In this document: positions 55,509 to 64,000 of the stretch, piece after piece
Position numbering within the stretch: position 1 is the stretch's first letter
Layout of the letters: the number at the start of each line of letters is the position of its first letter
Assembly: GCA_033026295.1 (NCBI GenBank)
Contig: CM065172.1
Span: 13,449,165 to 13,513,164 of the forward strand
DNA length: 64,000 nucleotides
Source of the DNA: Channa striata
Lineage: Eukaryota; Chordata; Actinopteri; Anabantiformes; Channidae
Direction: 5' to 3'
Program-made: the position numbers and the translations under genes
The notes under the pieces: generated by a model
The model's input: the letters and a program-made list of their open reading frames with translations, nothing else
The model's database searches: none
What the model was told of the DNA's origin: nothing

Positions 55509-56358
55509 TCGAGAGCACCAGAATGAGACATGGACACCATAACACTATAAGTGATTTCTTACACCACATTCTCAACAGCACAAAGTGCATATCATTAGCA
55601 TAGTTTGAGCTAATGAGTCACTGGATTATATTAAAATCATATGACTTGGAGCAGTAGTGTCTAGACTGTCTTGCACCCGAGGCTATGTTTGCTTGCACAG
55701 CCCAATTTCCATCTGCTACATTTCTGGTGCTTAAAACCAAGAAGCCCCAAAAGGAAAACTATTAAGACCAACGATTTTTATCAGGATATTTTAACGAAAA
55801 CATTCACATCACACACAAATCTCTACACTCACAGATTTGTATTCATTATTATAGATATCATCATAATGACATCATACATGAAAAATCCAGTGTAACGCAA
55901 TTAAAAAATGTTTTTATCTTAAGGAGGAGCTCTGACCTAATTTACCGTAAATTATACATGTGGGTTTCCTCATGATGACCAAAGCCACAGAAAACCCAGG
56001 GAGCATGGGGTCATCCATTTTCTTTGACTGTGGAAACAAGAAATGTGAGGGTATAACATGCTCATATCAAAGCACATTATCTGTTCTGTAAACATATTAA
56101 TTATATAGACATAATATTTAGTATCTGCACATAGACACATTGAGATATCTACTTGTACATATTCTGACAGCACTTAAGCTGGTGTATTACCATTGGATAT
56201 ATTGTAAATATATTTTCAAAAGTGATATTACTGAAAGACACATTTATATACTTTTGTACAACACAGATTTCTTCAGATTCTTTTGAAAAAACTGTCACAT
56301 TAAAGTCAGTAAATGAATTCACAAATGCATACATGTAATACTGTATGTGTTGAATAAA
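55509..56358 (+). other. acvrl1 3' untranslated region (inferred)
   Basis: AT-rich sequence following the stop to the AATAAA at 56353-56358 (context GTTGAATAAATGACTG). A second signal occurs at 56550-56555. No open frame here has support. Confidence 0.55.
56353..56358 (+). terminator. Candidate acvrl1 polyadenylation signal
   Basis: Canonical AATAAA followed within 20 bases by a T-rich stretch (ACTGTTTTTTTC). Confidence 0.6.
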
Positions 56359-57274
56359 TGACTGTTTTTTTCAAATGTTTGCAACCATTTGTACCGCTAA
56401 TATTTGCATTTCTATGACTAACCAGTAGAGGTCATCAGATGATAGACACATAGCTAACAATTTCACTACAGTGGTGAAACTCATCATAGCGGATTTATGG
56501 TGTAATCAGTTTTTATGTGTATAATTTGCATTAATTAATCTCTAATTTGAATAAACAACTTAAGTTCAGTATTGAATCGGAACATGTAACTAAAGTCACT
56601 AGTAGCAGGGTAAAGAACTGATTATTTATACAACTTATAATCACCTATATTCATATCATAGTACTGTCAGGATAATAAGAGTTTATATATTCTCAGTAAC
56701 ACATACTACACATAGCGGGGTGAGTGCATTTAAATAGAATAAATTTAAACATTATGATTTTGACTTTTTTAAATAGCTGATCTATGTATTTTCTGCATCA
56801 TTCTCCATCCTTATTGGTGTAATGTGTTCTATGCATTGAAAGTCAGTAATCTTTGATGTGTTATATTTTTCTTTGTTAGTTATAAAGTGAGCATGCAACC
56901 ATGAAAGTCCAATTAGATTTAATTTAATTTATAAAATCTGTTTACAAAGGTGTAAACCTAAAAATATGAAACACTTGTAAAGATCTGTGTTAAACTTTAG
57001 AGGACCAAAAAATTTATAGCATGACCAGATACGGCTTAAACCACAGCAATCATTTTGTGTTATTGTCTGTTTCGTGGGGGCAAAGTAAAGCAGAAAAGCA
57101 ACAAGCTTGAGGTGTTGAGCCCGACAAAGATTACAATGTGTCCAACAGGGATCCATAGTGCCAAGATTCTTGCCTAGTATATATAATTCTATCAGCTATG
57201 TCCCTTTCATGTAACATCTGCATGACAATGTTTTCATTCTTTATCTGTCATGCTTGCACTTCCTTTATCTGTTC

Positions 57275-57304
57275 GTGTGCGTGCGTGCGTGCGTGCGTGC
57301 GTGT
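57275..57304. repeat. (GTGC)n tetranucleotide microsatellite
   Basis: About seven units of GTGC/CGTG. Confidence 0.9.
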
Positions 57305-60057
57305 TTATGTGTGTTGTCTGGCTGCCTGGTTGTTGAACAAACTCCAGAGAGATAATACTCCCTCAAAGCCTCAGTCTGTCTGGTCAGTCAAATGAAGAGC
57401 AGGTTATTTTTAACACTGCAGGGGGTTGCTCAAGTATCAGAGAAGCCAAACTCCCTGTCTGTGAGTGCAGAAGCCCATCTCACTTCTACCACTGCTTTCC
57501 TCCTCTGTGTATTCTTTTTCACAGTGGGATCATTCCAAGTGGCTCGGTACAGACAGAGGGATTTGTTCGGCAGACAATGTGCACTGAAGAAATGTGGAGA
57601 TAAATTGGACAGGGCCGATAATGGACAGATATAAAGCCACAGAGGAGACTATGCAGACACAATCAGGCTTGAGGATAGATCAGTGAAAGAGCTTGCAAGA
57701 GAGCAGGTGATAAAAGCAGCCGCAGATAAAGTCCCGAATGCACCTGGTTACTGCCTGACTCACCTCTTCATGAGCCCAGTTGTCAGTCAGTGGCAGCTGA
57801 ATGTGTTAGTGGGGTGCAGAAAGGCCAGGTCCCCGAGCTGAGAGGACCTGGACCCAAATACATTCTGCAAGCTTTAGTTCTGTTATTATTTTACACTTTC
57901 TCATGCAAAAGTCACTTTCTAAACAAATCTGATACAGCAGCTGCTATGTGATCTGAGATAAGCTAGAAAACTTAGACTTTTTTATGCAGACTCAAAGTAA
58001 ATTGGTATCACAGCTTTCAATCAGGGATCTGCTGATAAACACCGATTAGACATCTGCAGTGCCCTAAATCTTTCATTTAAGTAAAGGTTTTGTTTTATAT
58101 TAAATTTTTTATTGAAATACAAATAGATGCGTCTGACATTCTCTGATTATAATAGAAAATGCTGCCAGGACAATGCAGAAAGGCTCAGTGTCACCTACAA
58201 AGCTGCCTACTATCCTACAGCCATAATAACAGAAAGGGTCTGGTAGTCAGCCACACTGGATTCTTCCTCCATTTGCATCACCGTCATGCCTGACTTCAAA
58301 TGTCTACTTTGAATATAGCTTACCCTAAACGAAGATGTTGCTCAGTGGCCTCTGAATATTAAATTACTGTGTATACCCTTTATTAGAACAAGGTGTTGTC
58401 AGTCACAAGGTAATGTTCATTTTTACCATTGCTTAATATTTAAAATATATAGTAGTCAATAGTGTCAATAAAAGACAACTTAGACCCAGTTTGTCCCCTG
58501 AAAACATTTGGTTTTAAATGGATCAGTCACTGAGTCATAACCTCAATCAGAATGCATAAATTATTCAAAAATGTGTTAACCTTAAAATAGAGGGCAACCA
58601 CTTGTATTATTGTTGATTTCGTGTCTGAAAACTAATAAACACACTGGATAAACCTGAATCAACCTAATTAAATATAATAAAAAATGTTAAAATTATAAAA
58701 ACTAATTATATGTGGAGCTGTTGCTGTATATCTAATAAAATGCTAAACAACCCCAAGAAACCACAATGAAAATGTCCTCATTGTGGTTTTGTTGATAACA
58801 TGTGTAATCAAATTTCACTGCCCTTACACTGCACAAACATATCTACATGAGTTAAATCTATTTATTTCAAGGAAAGAGACATTTAATCAATCTTTATTTA
58901 AAGCACTTCACTAATAATAGTGAAATATGCCTATTTGACTTAGTTTATTCCACTGAACATTTTCTCTCCAATAAATCATTGTCAAACTGCATCTGTAATT
59001 AAGAACATAAACCTAAATACCGAAATCAATCGAAACTAAATTTGTGCGAAATGTTTAGTATGACATAATCTTCATTTAATAATCTTATTCATGGTTGTCA
59101 CTGAGCGATGGCCACTTTAATGCAGCATGTTCTATGTTTTTTCAAATGCTAAAGGAAGTAATATTCATCATCATAAACACATTAACTCATCCAGACCTAA
59201 TTTACCTGTCAGAATCAGAGGGAAATGTATGGGGATTATAGTTGTAGACACTGAAAAGATAATTTGAGATCACAAGTTATCATTGGCAGAGTTTAGATGA
59301 TTATGTTCAAGAACTACCTTTTATAATTTTAACGTCATTTTAATGTGTAAAACCCATTTTAATGGCATTAAAGGGACCACTGAATAATTTTACATTTTCA
59401 AGAATAATACCAGTGTTTTCTTCCCGAATACTTCTATGTCTCCAAATAGATCATTAACCAATTGGACACTGTTATGTAATGACCCCAATCCAGGTTCAAG
59501 ATTCCATTTAATTATCTATAAAACCATAATAATTAATTGCTTTTTTGTGATATCTTATCTCTGAACACATGGGGAAGTTGGAGGTTGTATTAGACCTGCA
59601 TGTCTATTCTTTGACAGTTTGTTTAATGGAAATTTCGGTCCTTAGATATCACAGCTTCTTAATAATACATTTTAATTGGTTTTCACCTTATAGAATTCTA
59701 CAATATTAATCTTACAGCACTTGTTTTTCTTTTCATATTAGCCTATATTTGTTTGCTCCAGAATAAATAAAACAATGTATCTGCCAAGAACCTTGAAGAA
59801 CTGTGCACAGTGTACCCGTGAAAAGACTAACCTTCCCTCAGGGCCCCAAGGTAAAACTTGAGAACTGTTGTGGGGTCTTTATTGACCCCCCAGTTGCATG
59901 GCAATATAATATGTTTACGATCCAATCAGACAATTCTGCAGAAATGATAAGCTGATCACTTATCAGTTTGGGAGAATAGTTGTGATAACCTGGTTAAAAT
60001 TGCAAGTTCCATCTCAACCCTGTTTTGAGGATTTATCTAAATGTTTACATCGAGCTC

Positions 60058-60078
60058 AATGTGTGTGTGTGTGTGTGC
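60058..60078. repeat. (TG)n microsatellite
   Basis: About ten TG units in AT-rich DNA just upstream of the acvr1b CpG-rich promoter. Confidence 0.88.
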
Positions 60079-60240
60079 ACATAACTAATAATTTTAAAAA
60101 GTAATCTTGCATGTTTTGATGGGAAAAAATCACTATTGTTACAAGACAATTCTTATTTAAGTCAAACGGTCATTAGTTTTTCGATTTAATGATCTTTATG
60201 TGGATGAAGCCTATTAATTAATACTTGTCTATGACAGCAG

Positions 60241-60571
60241 CATCCTCACACTTTTGGCCAACTTCTCCTCCTCGCCGTCCCGTGTAGACACAGTGAGACA
60301 TGCGGACAAAGCTCCTCGTTTCCAACACGAGGCCCTGACCTCGGCGGCAGAGGGGACACGCAGCCGCAGCCGCAGCCGCCCCCCCTTTAAACACGCACAC
60401 GCCCCTTTAAGCACGTCACTCGCCGCTTTGGCTAGTTGGGATCTGGCTGTGTGGTGTGTGTGTATGTGTGTGTGAGTGCGGTCGGACTGTGGTTGTGTTT
60501 CAGGTCTGTTCGCTCTGGTAACGACACACTTCCGACGCATTTCACCGCGGAGAGATGGGATTTGTGAAGAA
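60241..60571 (+). promoter_or_regulatory. acvr1b: acvr1b CpG-rich promoter and 5' leader
   Basis: An abrupt switch from AT-rich to CpG-rich DNA. It includes a CGCAGC hexamer run (about 60359-60378) and a 20-bp-spaced direct repeat of CCCCTTTAA followed by (A/G)CACG at about 60382 and 60402, then a (GT)n patch (60449-60475). There is no clear TATA box; the transcription start is not determined. Confidence 0.6.
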
Positions 60572-60581
60572 ATGGCTGTGA
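60555..60581 (+). promoter_or_regulatory. uORF overlapping the acvr1b start codon
   Basis: ATG GGA TTT GTG AAG AAA TGG CTG TGA is an eight-codon frame with G at -3 and G at +4, beginning 17 bases upstream of the acvr1b ATG and ending across it in a different frame. If the transcript includes it, it would be expected to limit initiation at the main start. Confidence 0.55.
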
Positions 60582-60635
60582 GACAGACGACCCTCACGCT
60601 GCTGGCCCTGCTGGCTTCCGTGGCCGTCGGTGACG
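60572..60635 (+). CDS. acvr1b: acvr1b (ALK4) coding exon 1, signal peptide; gene continues beyond window
   Basis: Twenty-one codons plus one base: MAVRQTTLTLLALLASVAVG, then D, with donor GACG|GTAAGT. It is a typical signal peptide (basic start, hydrophobic core, small residues at the end). Phase-1 exit is shared with the first coding exon of acvrl1 and other type I receptors. The identity is inferred from this structure and from position: ACVR1B follows ACVRL1 in human 12q13.13. The encoded receptor is the activin/nodal type I kinase that signals through Smad2/3. The ectodomain exon was not found before 64000, so the remaining exons lie outside. Teleosts often have two copies (acvr1ba, acvr1bb); the suffix is not assigned. 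Confidence 0.75.
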
Positions 60636-61163
60636 GTAAGTTTGGTCCGAGCACCTCTCCGGCTTTTGTCTCGACGTGTGTTTTCCTGGACTGGGCATCG
60701 CCTGTTGTCGCTCATCTTCATGGCGCCCTGGTTCGGGGATTTGGCTAACCGTGTCTAGCTTGCGTCGACCTCAAACCGCCGCGGCTGTTTTTACCTGAAA
60801 CCAACCATCCGACTTTCAGCTAGTTTGTTGCTGATATTGAATTTCGCCCATTGACCAGCCGGGGATGTATTAATAGTCGTTATTAGACGCGGGGAGAGTC
60901 GCTCGAACAACATGGTGGGGTTGTTTGTGTCGCGGCGTTAGCTAACGTCTGCTAGCTAACCGCACCGTCAACTGTGGATAAAGTTGGGGAACGTGGACAG
61001 CTGAGCTTTGTTTGGGAGCCGCAGCACTAAAACACCACCGTGTTATTGTGTCGTGTCGTCCCCGTGTCTGCTGATGATGATGGTAAAGCTGATCCGAGCT
61101 CCTTTACCTACCGTGTCCCTGTCTGCGTGTGTTACCTGTTTAGCTCGGCTCCGGAACCGTGAT

Positions 61164-61216
61164 GGTGCGGCCAGCCTCAGGTGAAAGCACGGCTTCCACC
61201 TGAGGCTGGCCGCACC
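61164..61216. repeat. 53-base near-perfect GC-rich hairpin
   Basis: Bases 61164-61183 are the exact reverse complement of 61197-61216 (20 bp). Inside, an A-C mismatch, then AAGC/GCTT pairs and an ACG loop, so 24 of 25 pairs form. It lies in acvr1b intron 1. Pairing does not extend past either outer end. Confidence 0.9.
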
Positions 61217-62673
61217 GGGCTCCGGGCTCCGCGTGGTGTGAGTGGTGTGAGTCCACGCTGGCGACAGCCTGAGCAAAGGCTCTGAACGGAGGCCCAACCT
61301 AATTTGCGCATGAAATGTGTTTTTTGAGAGTAAACACTGGCAGCTTTTCCAACGGTGTCCGTTTGTAAGGCGTGAAAAGGCTGCTCGGTGGCCTCCAGCG
61401 GGACGTGAATGCTGGCGGAGTGTGACAACAGCCGAGCATTCAGCCGTCCCAGACAGAAGTCAGGGTTGAAATCTGGGCTCATTGTGATGCTAATGTGGCA
61501 AGTGGGGGTCTTTGAGGCGCCAGTGACGGGGGCTGCTTCAGTCTGAGTCCTCCGTCTGCTGGAGCAGCTGATACTAGCTCCACGCCACATCCCTTAGCAG
61601 ATGTTGCATTAAATCTCTGGGTGTCTTTATATCTTACTTTGCCTCAAACTCTACACCTTTGCATAAGGATTTATGAGGTTTTCCTTTTGAACATAAGCAT
61701 AAGACTTTTTTTTTTTGTTGCACTTGAATGCTGGTTTATCTTGTTGCAACTTGCAGCTCAACAGACACACAAAGTGACGAAAAACAAATTTTCAACTATG
61801 TGTGCCAGAAAAAATATCCTGACTGTATTGTAATCTGTTAATGTGTATGTTGTGCCGCAAGTGCTTGAGTCACTCTTCCAAGAATCATAAAAATATACCT
61901 CCCACTCAAGTTTAGATAAGGGTGCCGTACACTAACTGATGAGTTCATGTGGGGAAAATTCACGTCTTGAGTGGACAATTTGTTTGCCTGGGTCTTTTAA
62001 CGTTAACAGGGATGTGTGGAGGTGGGTGGGTGTGTGTGGCCTGAGCTGACAGGGGGTGGTGATGGGTTTGTCCAGCTGGCAGCGACTGTTGTGTAAGGGG
62101 CCTGCAAGTCTGTCTGGAACCATGGTTTCACACCATATAATGGCAAAGGCTGAAACCAGACAAACCTGAAAGTAGCTATGCCACTGCAGATTCCGGGCCT
62201 GCGGTGAGAGTAGCGTGTTTTTGTAAGAAATACATTTTAGGTTTGATGAATCTGTCACGTGTTGTTGACTTCATCAGGATTAGGAGTCACTAGTGTTATG
62301 GGTATTACATGCCATTGTGACGCAGTCTGCCTGGGTGCACTGAACACAGTAGCAATATGATATGGGCTCTGTCAGACACACTGCCGTGAGGTAGGGTGCG
62401 TCCATGTCTTTCCTTTTTGCTCATGCGCTCTCCCATTTTCTGTCCGTCTTGTTTGAAGGGCCTGGTGTTTCATCAGAATATTTTCATTGCTATCTGCGAT
62501 CCCTCTTCTGCTTTCACTGCCACCACATTTTACATAGGCTTTTTTTTCCACCTTAATAAAATGATTTCCTTTTGTTTGCTTGGTTAGCTGTGGTCCTGCT
62601 ATCGGTTGAACTCTGTGCTCACTAGCACTTCAACGTAATCATCAGCCGTGCCAGAATCTTGTTCTTTCTTGAC

Positions 62674-62883
62674 ATGCCTCCTCGTAAATCAAAGGTGGAG
62701 CAATTGGAAGCAGAGAAAGTCCCTTCTCAACTTTTAAGGGAACTTGCCTTGGTAGAGCCTAACTCTGCTACAGGTGCTGTTGTCAAATTTGATGTGAAAA
62801 AGTTGACATACGCTAGTCAGATTGAAACATGTGTACACCTGCCCATTAGATCAGAGCCAAGGGAATGCACAGAGAAAGGGTGA
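62674..62883 (+). other. Unidentified 69-codon open frame in acvr1b intron
   Basis: Begins at ATG in the context GACATGC and ends TGA at 62881-62883. Reads MPPRKSKVEQLEAEKVPSQL, then LRELALVEPNSATGAVV and KFDVKKLTYASQIE. The composition is protein-like: charged, no low complexity, with a Lys-rich start typical of many ciliary and nuclear proteins. No family was recognised. It is most likely a retrocopy fragment or an orphan ORF; it does not resemble any acvr1b exon. Confidence 0.22.
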
Positions 62884-64000
62884 AACTTTTTGGGTTCAAA
62901 GGTGTGTGTCTATGAAGGAGGTTTGAGCAAGAAAGGAGGGAACGTTTTTTTTGTTTTTCAACTGGCTTTCAGAAGAAATTTTTTTTCTCTCTCCTCTCTC
63001 TCTCTGCCATAATTGTGTAGCTGCTGTTCAGGCCTGTTAGTCAGATAAATAGAGGTTTTGTCTGCCAGATCCCTCCAGGTAAATTATGAACAAGTAAAGT
63101 TGCACGTCGACTGTTTAGTAAAAAAAATATATATATATACAAAAAACTCAGTTTACATGCTGGATCCAGGTATCTTATTCTAAAGCAATCTGTATTTACC
63201 AGCTTTCTGTATAATGTGTCACCGAGCCAGTGAGTGAGGGTCAGGTCTGGGATGGTCTAGTTTTGCCTCCATAATGACCACTGTCGTTAATAACCTCCGT
63301 TGGCCCAGAGGCACAGAGTCCTAATTGATACAGGAGACGGCATAGCCCCTGACTGACCCAGCTCTGCCATTACTGATGTTGGACTACAGGGGATTACTGC
63401 CACAGAGCAGCCAGCCCACTTCTCTATGCCATCCATTTACACACTTTCTTTGTTCAGAGGCGCTTGGTGTATTTACATTGTTAATAAATGATATTTGCTG
63501 TGGCACCTTAAATATGATTGTAGGTTTTTATTGTCACTGTGCACCCAGACAGACCCTGCACTTATGTGAGTTCCAGTGTATTTTATTTTTATTTCTAGAC
63601 CTTCACCTGATGCCCATCCTCCATTACATGTCTCTTTGTAGAGGTGTTTGATTCCCATTTTGTGTTGTTTTTATTTGTTTTATTTATTTAACTGCGGTTG
63701 GAATGTAGATTAGACCTGCTCTACCTTGTACATTTTGTTAGGTATGCTGTCTACTTGTTAAGATGTCTCCAAAACTTCCCTGAAGATTTGCTTTGATTGG
63801 TGTGGGCGGTTGGTTCAAAACATTTTGCTTAGAAAAAAATGTTGCATAGTGAGTGTATTAGGAAATGAGTTATTGATATACAAATTAAACACATGACTTA
63901 TGCTTTGTATCTATGGCTTTTCACAGGCCTCCCCAATTTGGGAATTTGGCTTAAGCAGAGAAAGCATCTTACCTGGCAGTGAAACAGATCATCTTTCATT

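Larger units (their letters stand above)
56556..60240. other. Intergenic region between acvrl1 and acvr1b
   Basis: 3.7 kb, strongly AT-rich in 58.0-60.2 kb. It contains a (GTGC)n tetranucleotide repeat (57275-57304) and a (TG)n run (60058-60078). No gene is supported. Confidence 0.65.
60636..64000 (+). other. acvr1b intron 1, partial
   Basis: CpG-rich to about 61600, then AT-rich. It contains a strong hairpin (61164-61216) and an unidentified open frame (62674-62883). No cysteine-rich ectodomain exon is present. Confidence 0.65.

Noticed and set aside
57275..57304. Short regular repeats considered as a CRISPR-like array
   Set aside because: Plain tetranucleotide microsatellite without spacers, in a vertebrate genome.
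60229..60654. 141-codon minus-strand frame over the acvr1b promoter
   Set aside because: CpG-rich DNA with few stops, antisense to acvr1b exon 1, Arg/Thr/His repeats only.
61177..61590. 137-codon minus-strand frame downstream of acvr1b exon 1
   Set aside because: CpG-rich stop-poor sequence, part of it the hairpin arm; no domain.

Overview
This window reads as a teleost fish chromosome segment. It has short GT-AG spliced vertebrate genes separated by long AT-rich introns and intergenic DNA, many (TG)n/(CA)n microsatellites, and eroded interspersed repeats of kinds common in bony fish (Tc1/mariner, hAT, SINE-like repeats, a LINE-type 3' tail). No bacterial, viral or CRISPR features were found. 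The genes were assembled by hand from splice sites, reading-frame phase and remembered family sequences; no alignment was run.

Layout. (1) Bases 1-33131, minus strand: the 5' half of arhgef25 (p63RhoGEF/GEFT, Trio/Kalirin family). The DH and PH exons lie beyond base 1. Two alternative coding first exons are visible: a short one at 20741-20846 (His-rich start, CGCC cysteine cluster) and a long one at 33039-33131 that joins a further exon at 31919-32045. Both routes reach the common exon at 5252-5538 in the same phase. (2) 33132-40545: intergenic, no gene seen. (3) 40546-43269, plus strand: ankrd33, four coding exons, 448 codons, with a decayed Tc1-like transposase in intron 3. (4) 43270-51443: ankrd33 3' region, intergenic DNA, then a GC-rich promoter and an inferred 5'-untranslated exon of acvrl1 (about 47040-47597) that carries several upstream ORFs. 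(5) 51444-55508, plus strand: acvrl1 (ALK1-type BMP/TGF-beta type I receptor), nine coding exons, 503 codons, complete. (6) 55509-60571: acvrl1 3' region and intergenic DNA ending in a CpG-rich promoter. (7) 60572-64000, plus strand: coding exon 1 and part of intron 1 of acvr1b (ALK4); the remaining exons lie beyond the window.

The order ankrd33-acvrl1-acvr1b matches human 12q13.13; arhgef25 sits on the same human arm but farther away. acvrl1 and acvr1b are neighbouring type I receptor serine/threonine kinases of the TGF-beta superfamily: acvrl1 carries the BMP-Smad type L45 loop, while ALK4 family members signal through the activin Smads. ankrd33 is an ankyrin-repeat protein of photoreceptor type in mammals, and arhgef25 links Gq signalling to RhoA. 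They are linked by position, not by one pathway.

The observations most worth checking are the phase-matched alternative first exons of arhgef25 (which would exchange a palmitoylation-type N-terminus for an acidic one), the uORF-rich acvrl1 leader, a uORF overlapping the acvr1b start codon, a 53-base near-perfect hairpin in acvr1b intron 1, and a hAT-type MITE with terminal repeats and an 8-bp target duplication. I saw no wholly new biological system here.
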